A stretch of 64,000 nt of DNA from Symmachiella macrocystis (GTDB lineage: Bacteria; Planctomycetota; Planctomycetia; Planctomycetales; Planctomycetaceae): the NCBI RefSeq assembly GCF_007860075.1, contig NZ_SJPP01000001.1:4375490-4439489 (forward strand). The letters run 5' to 3'. Below the pieces are notes generated by a model. That model was not told the DNA's origin and ran no database searches. It was given only the letters and a program-made list of their open reading frames with translations. The position numbers and the translations under genes are program-made. Shown piece by piece: positions 8,295 through 18,364 of this stretch. How positions within the stretch are numbered: position 1 is the stretch's first letter; each line of letters starts with the position of its first letter.

Positions 8295-9448
8295 TAAATC
8301 GGCAATAACTGGTAAGCCGGTGTTAGCGCCAGCACTGAAAGTGACGTCGTATAACTGCGGCCGAAATAGTCGCCGTTGTTGAAGTTTTCGCGCTCCCAGG
8401 ATCCGTCGGCTCGTTGATTTGCGAGCAGATGTTTTGAGAGTTGCGGATAAAACTTCGTCCAATACTCGCCGCCCAGTTGATACATCGCCTGGCTGCAGTA
8501 ATAGGCTCCGTAATGGTAGGGAAACGAGGCGGTGTTGTACCGCGCAAAGGAATAGCGGAGCACGTTATTGCCCGCCAGTTGGGCGATTTCGGTGTTGTGC
8601 TCTCCTCCCAACGAGAGCGAAACGATTCCGCCGCCGACAATTCCTGGGGTAATCAGATTGAAGGAACGGTGCGGCGTGTATGAGAATGTCCGGCGATTAT
8701 TGTTGAAGCATCGCCGGATGTAGGCCATCGCCTCTTCAATCCATTCTTTGGGGACGTGAAATTCAGCGTTCCGTGCCGAGCGCATATACATCAATTGCCA
8801 GGAGGTGGCCGATAGATCCGCATCAATGCCTTGCCGGGGACGAATGTACCGCCAGCCACCGTGATCGAGAGGACTGGTTTTGGCCTTCTCCTGCACGCGG
8901 CGGAGAAATTGTAATCCTGCGGGGATGGCCGTTTTGGTGCGTTCGCGCAGTTGCGGATTGGTCATGCCGTAGACTTCGCCCAACATCAAACCGGCAATGG
9001 CATGATTGTAGTTCCCCGCATGCGAAGCGCCGTCGTGGACATGATGCGGTTCCGGTTCGATGAACGAAAGCATGCCATCCTCGCGCTGGCAGGTGAGCAC
9101 AAAATCGATCGCGCGATTGATCCGCTCGCCATGCGGGCCCTCGCCGGGTAAATGTCCGCGAGACAGAAAGGCCAACACACACAGCGCCGTGACGCCTGGC
9201 TGACCGGTGGGGGGCGCCTCGAAAGAACCATCTTCGCGTTGATGGGCCGCCAAGTAATCCAGTCCGCGATGGATCGAGCGATCCACGTTGCGCCATTGGG
9301 CCGCCGAAAGTACGTCGCGTGGCGAGGATGGAGCAGTGGGTGTGAGGGGCGTCGCTGGTTCCTCTGCGCCGGCAGGCTGAGCCGCTGCTAAAATCAAACT
9401 CAACACCAGCCCGTATTGAACTGGTCGACGGGTATGTGAACGCTTCAC
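8285..9448 (-). CDS. secreted prenyltransferase/squalene-oxidase repeat protein
   Basis: A 387-residue protein with a signal peptide (VQYGLVLSLILAAAQPAGA) and alpha/alpha-barrel repeats of the terpenoid cyclase/prenyltransferase type: LDYLAAHQREDGSF, AIDFVLTCQREDGML, HGGWRYIRP, KHLLANQRADGSWERE. Such proteins are abundant in planctomycetes; enzymatic activity is uncertain. I see no DxDD cyclase motif, so a cyclase reaction should not be assumed. The GTG at 9448 is preferred because AAGG lies upstream and it gives a clean signal peptide. Likely periplasmic. Confidence 0.8.
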   Translation of the reverse strand: MKRSHTRRPVQYGLVLSLILAAAQPAGAEEPATPLTPTAPSSPRDVLSAAQWRNVDRSIHRGLDYLAAHQREDGSFEAPPTGQPGVTALCVLAFLSRGHLPGEGPHGERINRAIDFVLTCQREDGMLSFIEPEPHHVHDGASHAGNYNHAIAGLMLGEVYGMTNPQLRERTKTAIPAGLQFLRRVQEKAKTSPLDHGGWRYIRPRQGIDADLSATSWQLMYMRSARNAEFHVPKEWIEEAMAYIRRCFNNNRRTFSYTPHRSFNLITPGIVGGGIVSLSLGGEHNTEIAQLAGNNVLRYSFARYNTASFPYHYGAYYCSQAMYQLGGEYWTKFYPQLSKHLLANQRADGSWERENFNNGDYFGRSYTTSLSVLALTPAYQLLPIYQR

Positions 9449-9569
9449 CGAACCGCCTTCGTTCTTGATCGGAAATGCCAAATCGTGGTCCGCTGCAACT
9501 CAGCGGCGCTTGTCCGCCGAGTATAACTCAGCCAACCGCGTTGCGACATCCCTTTGTAGGCGGAGACAC

Positions 9570-9598
9570 AAAAAAAGCCCCCGGCGGAACCGGGGGCT
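9570..9598 (-). terminator. rho-independent terminator
   Basis: On the minus strand, arms GCCCCCGG (9597-9590 side) and CCGGGGGC (9584-9577 side) form a perfect 8-bp stem with a 5-base loop, followed directly by a run of T (A run at 9570-9576 on the plus strand). It sits about 25 bases after the stop of the gene at 9623-10564 and is the clearest intrinsic terminator in the window. Confidence 0.92.
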
Positions 9599-9622
9599 AT
9601 GTGTGAAATCGGGGGCGCGGGT

Positions 9623-10564
9623 TCAGGCGACTTTTTCGTGCACCAATGTTTGTGCGGCGCCAAATCGTTCGCAATATCCGTTTTCGTGTTGTGCGTGCAA
9701 GCGGCGGATACCTTCGATCAACATCGGCGGGGCGACTCCCAACGCTTCGCGAATACTCGTGCTCCGCAGCGAAGTCTCGCCTTGGCCAAACATCCGGCCG
9801 CCTTGTGTTCGCCAGTCGTCGGCGGCAATGTGTACGTCGGTGTGACCGAATTGGTCGGCCAGTCGCCGGGCAAAGGCAAACGGGTTTGTCCGTTCGGCGC
9901 CGGGAATATGAAACAAACCGTCCAGCCGTTTTTCGAACGCCTGTTCGAGAATCTCAGCCAGATCGTTGGCAAGGATCGGCGTGGCATGGCGAATGCAGTC
10001 GAGTTTGCAGGCATCGCCCTCTTCGATGGCATGTAGAATCGATTCCACAAAACCGGGTGTGTTGCTTGTCGGTGACCAACCGTAGGCATTGGTCCGGACA
10101 ATCAAAGTCCGCTCGCAATTGTCGGTTGCTTCGGTTTCGATGGCGCGAATTGTGCGGGCGATGGAACTATCGCAGTAGTGGTCGGCTTGTTCGTCATGGA
10201 ACATCCATGGTCCACGGAAGACGCCGTCGGAGGAGATGACGGTGAATTCACAGCCGGCTGCATGAGCAGCGGTTGCCCAGTGCCGCATGGCGTGAATGGC
10301 GTCACTGCCGGGGTCGTCGTCGTGATCGGAATTCCATGAGGAGTTCGCCGCGGGACCGCAGACGACGAGCCAATCCGGCCGTTCGACTGATATCCATTTC
10401 CGGATCGATTCGGCATCTTGTATTTCACAAAGGGCCGTGCGGCACCCGGAAATTGAGATAGGATCGCCTAATGACAGTCCGAAAACATCAAATCGGTCGG
10501 CCAGTTCCGCCGCCAGATTCGCTCCCAAGACGTTGTCAATCCCTGCTACAAAAAGCTTGTGCAC
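9623..10564 (-). CDS. RmlD-like NAD(P)-dependent sugar-nucleotide reductase
   Basis: A 313-residue Rossmann-fold protein starting KLFVAGIDNVLGANLAAEL, a variant of the GxxGxxG dinucleotide loop. Later segments resemble dTDP-4-dehydrorhamnose reductase relatives: DWLVVCGPAAN, FTVISSDGVFRGP (the SSD...VF strand), VRTNAYGWSP, FHIPGAERTNPFAFARRLADQFG. The usual YxxxK pair is not obvious, so substrate and activity are uncertain. The GTG at 10564 is chosen for its GGAGG six bases upstream. The gene stands alone and ends at the terminator at 9570-9598. Confidence 0.72.
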   Translation of the reverse strand: MHKLFVAGIDNVLGANLAAELADRFDVFGLSLGDPISISGCRTALCEIQDAESIRKWISVERPDWLVVCGPAANSSWNSDHDDDPGSDAIHAMRHWATAAHAAGCEFTVISSDGVFRGPWMFHDEQADHYCDSSIARTIRAIETEATDNCERTLIVRTNAYGWSPTSNTPGFVESILHAIEEGDACKLDCIRHATPILANDLAEILEQAFEKRLDGLFHIPGAERTNPFAFARRLADQFGHTDVHIAADDWRTQGGRMFGQGETSLRSTSIREALGVAPPMLIEGIRRLHAQHENGYCERFGAAQTLVHEKVA

Positions 10565-10919
10565 GCGGTGCCTCCATGCGTTTGCGTGTATCTCTAAATC
10601 CCGGCTCGGCTTTCTCAAAAGCCCCTCGACCACTGTCTCATCCGCTAACCAAAGCTTGTGTCTGTCGTGACTACAGTTGCCTATTCCGTGCTGTTTTTTG
10701 GTGCGATTATGAGACAGCCATCATAAGCCATTTTCTCAACCGGCAATTTCTGCCGAAAACGATGGCGGAGTATACTGCCGCCCGCCAAAACTCGCCAACC
10801 CCAGTTTTTGACGAATTGCGAGACGACATTTTGGCACCCCCGGTCAGTCGATTTTCCCGGGATGTTCGCCTGGAAAATCGCCCGGAAATCGGCCGCGGAT
10901 CGCTGCAAGCAGCAGCGTT
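10565..10919. other. gene-free intergenic stretch
   Basis: Lies between the start of the RmlD-like gene and the 3' end of the DUF1559-type gene, both on the minus strand. Open frames here lack initiation signals and protein-like composition. Nothing identified. Confidence 0.4.
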
Positions 10920-12278
10920 TCAGTCCGTCCCGTCGCGGGTGCTCATGCTGTGCAGAACACGGGGGTCAGTGTCTGCCGCGAGACTGCGGACGCTGCCGTC
11001 GGCCATGAGGAACAGCACATCGCCACCGCCCGGGCTGCCAAAACCACGTTGGTCTCGATTGAGCCCCTGCGAGATCCGCCGCCAATTCGACGGCTCTCCC
11101 CAGGCGGGATAATTGCCGGGGATTTGCCCGGCCATCAAAGTATTCGACAAACCATCACTCACATCCTGGCGAAACACGGTGGAGTTCTTATCGAACACGC
11201 CGAAGTGCACGGTATCGCCATTCGCATCTTTCTCTTGACCACCCACGCCGGCGAAGTGTGCGGCGGCGTATTGATTGATCGATGTGGTCTGCTCAACTCC
11301 GGCGACTAAAAATTCAGGAACCTGTGTGCGCAGCGCGGTCGCATTGACGGCATCGTCAAAGGGGAGCGACGGGTTAATTTTTTTATGTAGCTGCTCATAA
11401 CCCATGTACGGGAGAAGCGCCGTCATCCAGCCGTGCATGGGGCGGTCTTTTGCGCCGGGTTGTTCCAAAAACGTTCCCCCGGCGGGAAATTGCCGTTGCC
11501 TGTCATAGAAACGATCGATGGCGGTGCCGATTGTCTCCAGCCGCGTTTCGGTGACTTGTTGGTGCGATTGGAAGGCGGCCAAGTCGCCGATGGCCCAGGC
11601 CAGCAAGGGGCCAAGGAACATTCCTGTGATGCTCAACGCCATACCGAGCAGCGCCTGATTCATCCCCAGCAGTCGGCCCCGTGATGTGCGGATTTCATCG
11701 GCGGCTAGAAATCCGCTGAATAGGGCGATAAACCCAGCAGACAATGCCGGTAATTTGGTCCACATTCCTGGGTAAACTGCAAAGGCGGACAAGCCAATCG
11801 CCAAGCCCCCCAACCAGAGGCTGGTCTTGGCCTTGCGCGAGATGCGCACATCGGACGTTGTCGACTGCGGTTTGCGGATCTCGATGCCAAACAGATCATT
11901 ACCGTTTGCCGGTGGCCGCCATCGTTTGGGCTTGGCTGCTGCCGCCGTCTCAGTCGAGGGATTGAGTGCGGGGGCTTTTTCGTTTTCGGACTGTAATGCG
12001 TCTTCGACGATATTGTCGAATTTCGAGGTGTCCTGATCACGCAGCGGCGTGACGGTTGTATCCTTTGTGGCTACGTCGGGGTGAATCTCCGCTGGTTTGG
12101 CTCCCATCAGATTCCACAACGAGGCAAGCGGCTTGGTCGGCGTGCTCGGCTCGGCCGTGGATTCCTCAGCCGGTTCCGGCGGTGTGACTGCCGGATCGGG
12201 AACGGTGCCATGAGACATGACTTCCCAAAGGCTCTTAGGACGCAGTGGGCGCTCCGGGTTGTGTTGCGAATCAGGCAT
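10920..12278 (-). CDS. DUF1559-type membrane protein with proline-rich N-terminus
   Basis: A 452-residue protein. Residues 1-150 are low-complexity (Pro/Ala/Thr/Glu) with two copies of a short motif, SLWEVM (residues 16-21) and SLWNLM (53-58). Three hydrophobic segments follow at about 152-170, 175-193 and 206-230. The C-terminal ~210 residues carry DUF1559 features: FPAGG, MTALLPYMGYEQL, GLSNTLMAGQ, and the terminal block VLFLMADGSVRSL...DPRVLHSMSTRDG, matching the H-x-DG-type ending of the family. Typical DUF1559 proteins have an N-terminal pilin-like leader; this one has an internal membrane region instead. Role unknown. Confidence 0.75.
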   Translation of the reverse strand: MPDSQHNPERPLRPKSLWEVMSHGTVPDPAVTPPEPAEESTAEPSTPTKPLASLWNLMGAKPAEIHPDVATKDTTVTPLRDQDTSKFDNIVEDALQSENEKAPALNPSTETAAAAKPKRWRPPANGNDLFGIEIRKPQSTTSDVRISRKAKTSLWLGGLAIGLSAFAVYPGMWTKLPALSAGFIALFSGFLAADEIRTSRGRLLGMNQALLGMALSITGMFLGPLLAWAIGDLAAFQSHQQVTETRLETIGTAIDRFYDRQRQFPAGGTFLEQPGAKDRPMHGWMTALLPYMGYEQLHKKINPSLPFDDAVNATALRTQVPEFLVAGVEQTTSINQYAAAHFAGVGGQEKDANGDTVHFGVFDKNSTVFRQDVSDGLSNTLMAGQIPGNYPAWGEPSNWRRISQGLNRDQRGFGSPGGGDVLFLMADGSVRSLAADTDPRVLHSMSTRDGTD

Positions 12279-12345
12279 AGGTCATGTGGGGAAAAGTGCC
12301 GTCGCGAACCGCGGCCGGAATCGACCGCTCCACTATAGTAACCCG

Positions 12346-13341
12346 CTAGCGGCCAACTGTCTGCTGCGAAATAAAGAATTCTTCGACAAGATCTCCCTCG
12401 GTTGCCAAACCGAGCACCGTGTCGTTTTTGTAAATTGCCGCGTATTCCAGGCCGGCGGAGCGCATTGCCAGGATCGCTTCTAGTTTTCCGGCCGTCGCAT
12501 CGACTTTGAGTAGCGGGATCGTAATGTCGCGAATCGGGCGGTCGTATAAGCCGATATCGGCGACGCGTACGTATCCGTACCAGTCGTTGCCCGATTTGGA
12601 GTGGCGAACCGGGACCATCGAACAGCCATGCTGGCGGGCAAAATCGAGAGTGGCCGCAGGGGAAAGATCTTCATGCACGCCGAGGACACGCGCGGTTTTG
12701 GTCATCGAATCGGTCACCGGCTGGGGAGCTTTGTGCAACAGGCCTTGCACCAGTTCGTTCTGCACCTGTGTCAGCAACCCCTCTTCATGCCCTTCGGTAA
12801 GAACCTGCACCAGTCGCTTTCTGCCGAGGGTGGTTTTTGCCGAATTTTGTTCCTGCCGGTTGAACCGTTCGAACAATTTGCACAACCAGACCAGTGGAAT
12901 GCTGAATGGCAAAAACAGCCAATAAAACAGCATGAACCACGGCCGGTATTGTCTGAGCAATCTGTGAGGCGCTTCGTAGAAGAGATTTTTGGGAATCAAT
13001 TCCCCAAACACGAAGATCAGCGGCGTGACTAAGATCGTCCCCAGGATCTCCAAATAACCCGACGACGCGCCAAAGACCGCTGCCGTGGCCAACGTGACGG
13101 CAATTGTCGTGATGTAGTTGGCCACGTTGTTGCCAACCAGTGTCGTCGCGACGAAGTAACCGGGCTGATGCACGAAATGCAACAGCCACTGCGCCACGCG
13201 ATCCCCTGAATCCGCCTCGATGCTCAGCCGCAAGGGACTGATGCGATAAAAGCCGATTTCCGAACCGCTGAAAAACGCGGACAAACGGACTCCCAGCGCA
13301 AACAACACGATGATGGTCGCCCACATCCACCAACCGTCCAT
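12346..13341 (-). CDS. CNNM/CBS-domain membrane protein (CorC/HlyC-like)
   Basis: A 331-residue polytopic protein. The N-terminal ~190 residues form the CNNM (DUF21) transmembrane domain: RLSAFFSGSEIGFYRIS, TLVGNNVANYITT and PLIFVFGELIPKNLFYEAP are classic segments. The C-terminal half has weak CBS-like repeats (MVPVRHSKSGNDWYGYVRVADI; ...EYAAIYKNDTVLGLATEGDLVEE). The family is linked to Mg2+ or other divalent ion transport and resistance. I prefer ATG 13341 with AAAGG upstream; a GTG at 13413, nearly touching the hslU stop, would add 24 unconserved residues. Probably co-transcribed with hslVU. Confidence 0.85.
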   Translation of the reverse strand: MDGWWMWATIIVLFALGVRLSAFFSGSEIGFYRISPLRLSIEADSGDRVAQWLLHFVHQPGYFVATTLVGNNVANYITTIAVTLATAAVFGASSGYLEILGTILVTPLIFVFGELIPKNLFYEAPHRLLRQYRPWFMLFYWLFLPFSIPLVWLCKLFERFNRQEQNSAKTTLGRKRLVQVLTEGHEEGLLTQVQNELVQGLLHKAPQPVTDSMTKTARVLGVHEDLSPAATLDFARQHGCSMVPVRHSKSGNDWYGYVRVADIGLYDRPIRDITIPLLKVDATAGKLEAILAMRSAGLEYAAIYKNDTVLGLATEGDLVEEFFISQQTVGR

Positions 13342-13414
13342 TGAGCGAGGCCTTTTACTTGGTGAAACATGAATGCCCTTGCTTCCGGCGGATCCGGCAG
13401 CAGAGGGTGACACA

Positions 13415-14757
<1,343 letters not shown>

Positions 14758-14770
<13 letters not shown>

Positions 14771-15315
14771 GGGAACTCCTCCACCACAATTTCAGTGTTT
14801 GTATAAATGTCGATCTCAGCAGCAACTTCCAACGATTTTTTCACAATATCCGCGGATTTCAAATCCGTATTCCGCAACAACGCTCGTGCTGCGGCGGTTG
14901 CGTACGATCCGCCGGACCCGATCCCGATGATACCATCGCTAGGCTGAATCACATCGCCTTGTCCGGTGACCAATAGACTGTGTTCGGCGCTGACGACGAC
15001 CATCAAGGCTTCTAACTTTCGTAAAATGCGATCGGTCCGCCAATCTCGCGCCAACTCTGTTGCTGCCCGGGGGATATTGCCGGGAAAATCCTTGGCTTTT
15101 GCCTCGAAACGCTCCATTAGCGCAAAGGCATCGGCGGTGGAACCAGCGAATCCGACGAGCACTTTATTCTCCAGCATCCAGCGGATTTTCTTGGTATCCG
15201 CTTTCATAATTGTATCGCCGAGCGTGACTTGGCCGTCTCCGCCCAGAGCAACGTCGTTGCCGCGACGCACGCTGAGGATCGTCGTCGACCGCCATTTGGG
15301 TTTGTTTTGGGGCAT
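14758..15315 (-). CDS. hslV: HslV peptidase subunit of HslVU protease
   Basis: The proteasome-like threonine peptidase ring, 185 residues. A 10-residue propeptide precedes the catalytic Thr11 ([11 protein letters not shown]); [23 protein letters not shown] and [17 protein letters not shown] are hallmark segments. The first gene of an hslV-hslU-CNNM unit on the minus strand, with its stop overlapping the hslU start region. No heat-shock regulatory site could be recognised upstream. Confidence 0.96.
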
Positions 15316-15569
15316 CGTTACTGTCTCAAGTCTGTTGGTTTTTGGCCAAATCCCGCGTTTTTACGGGGTGTGGGGTCAAACGTAACAATTGCATGGGGGA
15401 GCGGCAAGGTAAAGGGTTGCACCTCGTTCACCCGCGATGTTACGTAATTCGGGATTGGCACAATTTGCCGAATACGCTTTGCCATGGCTGCCGATATCAA
15501 TTATGATAAACGCACGCTGATGCGTTCCGGCTGAAGAATTGGAAACCCAACTCACGACGAGACTTCCGC

Positions 15570-16967
15570 ATGACGACGTTCGATGGACAACAAGGCAGCG
15601 AGCATCAACAGGCCCATGTTGAAGGGACGGCGCAGTCGCCGTTTCAACCGGCGGCCAAGGATTTGATTCGCGTCGGCTCGCGGCGGTGGTTTTTGCAGAC
15701 CGGCATGGCTGGGCTGGGTGGGTTGACATTGCCGGGCCTGCTGCAGCAACGCGCCGTTGCCGAAGCGAAAGCCGCTGGGAAAAAGTCGGTGATTCTGTTC
15801 TGGCTGTCGGGTGGGCCAAGTCAACTCGACATGTGGGACCCCAAACCGTACGCACCCCAGGAAATCCGCAGTCCGTTCGGCACGATCGACACCAAAGTCC
15901 CCGGCGTACAACTGACCGAACATTTTCCACTGCAAGCTTCGATCGCCGACAAGCTGTCGTTCATCCGCAGCGTCGATTGCCGTTCCAGCAATCATACACC
16001 GATCACTCTGCAAGCGGGCAATCCGCTCGCGCGTCGGACCAACGACGGTAAAGACGGCGCTGGTTACCCCTCGATGGGATCCATCGCTGCCAAGTTCCGT
16101 GGACCAAACGATCCTGACATGCCGGCGTTTGTCGGTTTGGCAAATTCCTGGGCGGCTGATGTCTGGGGTGCGGGTCACATGGGGCCGGACTTCGAGCCGG
16201 TCAAAGGTCACGAACTGGCTGGAAAATTCTCGATGCCCGATGGCGTCAAAGTCGACCGCTTGGCCGATCGCAATAAATTGCGCAACGAATTCGACCGGTT
16301 GCGGCGCGATATCGATTTGCAACAAACGCTCCAACGGCAAGACGGCTACACACAACAAGCCTACGACATGGTTCTGTCCGGCAAGGTGCAACAAGCCTTT
16401 GCCGTCGATCAGGAAAAAACTGAGACCCGCCAGATGTACGGTCGCGAGAGCATCGGCGAAAAAGCACTGCTCGCGCGGCGGTTGGTCGAGTCGGGCGTCA
16501 CGTTCGTGTTGGTCAGCGGAGCCTGGGGTTACTTCGACCACCACGGCGACAGCGTCCGTTGGAAGGGTATCGAAAAAGGCCTCAAACCGTTGCTACCCCG
16601 CGTCGACCGCGCGCTGTATGCGTTGGTTACCGATTTGGAGCAACGAGGTTTACTGGACGAAACGCTAGTCCTCATGCTGGGCGAATTCGGTCGCTCCCCA
16701 CGGATCAACGCCGATCTGGGCCGCGATCACTGGACGCCCACCATGTCGATGGTGGCAGCCGGCGGCGGCCTGCGACACGGCCAAACGATCGGCAGCACCG
16801 ATTCCACAGGCGGCGAAATCAAATCCGCCCCCGTCCGCCCGCAAGACCTGGCAGCATCGGTGTTCAAACACTTAGACATCGACCCCCGCACCCACTGGAC
16901 CAGCCCGCAAGGGCGTCCGACGCCGATTCTAACCGAAGGCGGACGGGCAATCCCGGAACTGGGGTGA
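15570..16967 (+). CDS. DUF1501 protein with Tat-like signal
   Basis: A 465-residue exported protein of the DUF1501 family (alkaline-phosphatase-superfamily relatives abundant in planctomycetes). A twin-arginine signal is visible (SRRWFLQTGMAGLGGLTLPGLL), then FWLSGGPSQLDMWDPKP, the family hallmark, FIRSVDCRSSNHTP, GVTFVLVSGAWGYFDHHGD, and LMLGEFGRSPRINADLGRDH near the C-terminus with potential metal ligands. Unlike the gene at 31961-33442, it has no DUF1549/DUF1553 partner next to it; the following gene (6 bases on) is a small membrane protein. Biochemical role is not established. Confidence 0.9.
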   Translation: MTTFDGQQGSEHQQAHVEGTAQSPFQPAAKDLIRVGSRRWFLQTGMAGLGGLTLPGLLQQRAVAEAKAAGKKSVILFWLSGGPSQLDMWDPKPYAPQEIRSPFGTIDTKVPGVQLTEHFPLQASIADKLSFIRSVDCRSSNHTPITLQAGNPLARRTNDGKDGAGYPSMGSIAAKFRGPNDPDMPAFVGLANSWAADVWGAGHMGPDFEPVKGHELAGKFSMPDGVKVDRLADRNKLRNEFDRLRRDIDLQQTLQRQDGYTQQAYDMVLSGKVQQAFAVDQEKTETRQMYGRESIGEKALLARRLVESGVTFVLVSGAWGYFDHHGDSVRWKGIEKGLKPLLPRVDRALYALVTDLEQRGLLDETLVLMLGEFGRSPRINADLGRDHWTPTMSMVAAGGGLRHGQTIGSTDSTGGEIKSAPVRPQDLAASVFKHLDIDPRTHWTSPQGRPTPILTEGGRAIPELG

Positions 16968-16973
16968 TGTACC

Positions 16974-17666
16974 ATGAAGCACGCCGTTTCTAGACCGATG
17001 CGAATTGATGACATTCGCGACGTCGATTTGGAACGAGTGTGCGAGGAGTGCGGTCGCAATTACCGGTACCGAGTCAAAGTCGATCCCCGTTCCTACCCCG
17101 GAAAAATGACGCTCGACAAGTTCGACGGTTGCGTACGTTACCTTAACAGTGACGACGGGCAGGCCGAATACGGTGTGTGGTGTCCGCATTGCCAGCACTT
17201 ATATCGAGCGGCCATTCAACGCGCGTTTCCCAATGGGTTTGCGAGGGCAGTACGCGACTATCGTTGGCGCGATGCAGAGTTTGGCAGCTTCGTGTTTCTT
17301 GGATTTGGTGGTTTCTTCTTTATCGCTGCTGGGCTTTGCAATTTATGGGGCATCAGTTTTTCCCGACACGAGTCTTCCACGGCTACGGGAATTGTGTTCG
17401 TGGTTTTCGGAATCGGTTTCCTGCTCTCGGCGATGCAAACCACGAATCTGTGGTATTCGCAAACTCGCTTCAATAAAAGACTCGCTCAACGCGCAAAGCA
17501 AATCACGGACGATGAATTCATTGTCCTGTTAAGCAAGATCTGTCAGCAATATCTTGCTCGAGAAACGGTTTCGGAGCATGGTGGCGTGTATTATTTCAAC
17601 CATCCGTTTTCGAGTATCGTAGCGCAGTGGCCCGACGTCTTGTGCTTTGGCCGACTGAAGCGGTAA
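16974..17666 (+). CDS. membrane protein with N-terminal zinc-ribbon-like Cys pairs
   Basis: A 230-residue protein of unknown family. Two CxxC knuckles (CEECGRNYRYR near residue 24 and WCPHCQHLYR near residue 68) suggest a zinc ribbon. Two hydrophobic segments follow (FVFLGFGGFFFIAAGLCNLWG and ATGIVFVVFGIGFLLSA), then a ~70-residue hydrophilic tail ending in RLKR. It starts six bases after the DUF1501 stop, so it may be co-transcribed. The pattern fits a membrane-anchored sensor or assembly factor, but no function can be assigned. Confidence 0.6.
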   Translation: MKHAVSRPMRIDDIRDVDLERVCEECGRNYRYRVKVDPRSYPGKMTLDKFDGCVRYLNSDDGQAEYGVWCPHCQHLYRAAIQRAFPNGFARAVRDYRWRDAEFGSFVFLGFGGFFFIAAGLCNLWGISFSRHESSTATGIVFVVFGIGFLLSAMQTTNLWYSQTRFNKRLAQRAKQITDDEFIVLLSKICQQYLARETVSEHGGVYYFNHPFSSIVAQWPDVLCFGRLKR

Positions 17667-17736
17667 GTTGATACGAGGCAAGATCACGCTTGCCGAGTAT
17701 GCGAATTCGTGACAAACGTAGCTCGCAGAAGTTCCC

Positions 17737-18225
17737 ATGAAAAGACAACGCCAATTACGATCAAGCAAATTGTATCGGGTTGCGGCCTACGTTTCTGTGG
17801 GGGCGGTCGTAACCGGTCTCTGGTTCGCGATTTTTAGTGGGGGTTCCTACATTGAACTTAGCGCATCCGAAGTACACGAGTTTGAAGAATGGTGGTCGTG
17901 GGAAGTCGTCGAGCAATCGCGCGATCACATTCGCTTTAAGGCGGTCGACCTGACGATTCCATTTGACGAAATTACAAAGGTCAGTGGTGATGTTTCCTTT
18001 TTGCTCAAGGATGGCGTCCACATCGAGACGGTCGAGACGATGGCGTCATTGCTCCCTGATGGCACGATTCTCTTGGATGTAAAAGGCAACAATTTTGAGA
18101 AAGCGGACGAATTGCATGTGAATGTGTGGTGTGAATGTCTGCGTCGCGGCGTCTTCGGTCGGGGGGCATACAGCAACTCATGGCGCAGCGATTTAGAGAT
18201 GTCAAATGGTAAGGTCGTCCCGTAG
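17737..18225 (+). CDS. hypothetical single-pass membrane protein
   Basis: A 162-residue protein with a basic N-terminus and one hydrophobic segment (YVSVGAVVTGLWFAIFSGG, about residues 18-36), followed by a mostly beta-type extracytoplasmic part. AGAAG precedes the ATG. The stop codon TAG is the first part of a hairpin repeat that begins at 18222, so the present C-terminus was fixed or altered by repeat insertion. No family recognised. Confidence 0.5.
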   Translation: MKRQRQLRSSKLYRVAAYVSVGAVVTGLWFAIFSGGSYIELSASEVHEFEEWWSWEVVEQSRDHIRFKAVDLTIPFDEITKVSGDVSFLLKDGVHIETVETMASLLPDGTILLDVKGNNFEKADELHVNVWCECLRRGVFGRGAYSNSWRSDLEMSNGKVVP

Positions 18226-18247
18226 GGCAGGCGGGAGCCTGCCCTAC
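18222..18247. repeat. GTAGGGC hairpin repeat, perfect copy
   Basis: Perfect 11-bp arms GTAGGGCAGGC and GCCTGCCCTAC separated by GGGA. The same core recurs at 19372-19453 and 39325-39348, with a related variant at 38387-38460, all in or at edges of intergenic gaps, so this is a dispersed REP-like element. This copy provides the stop codon of the preceding gene. Confidence 0.85.
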
Positions 18248-18364
18248 TTGCTGGTTTGCATTACAGCACGAGACCACGCCACAACACCCCCACTAATCGT
18301 GTGCTAAGCTTGGGTTTGCCGTAACGTTTTTGCCGCAACGTCAAATCCAAGAAGGTGTTTTGCT

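Noticed and set aside
15552..16544. Long minus-strand open frame (330 codons)
   Set aside because: It is antisense to the DUF1501 gene at 15570-16967, whose motifs and Tat signal are unambiguous; the minus-strand product shows no domain and no start signal.
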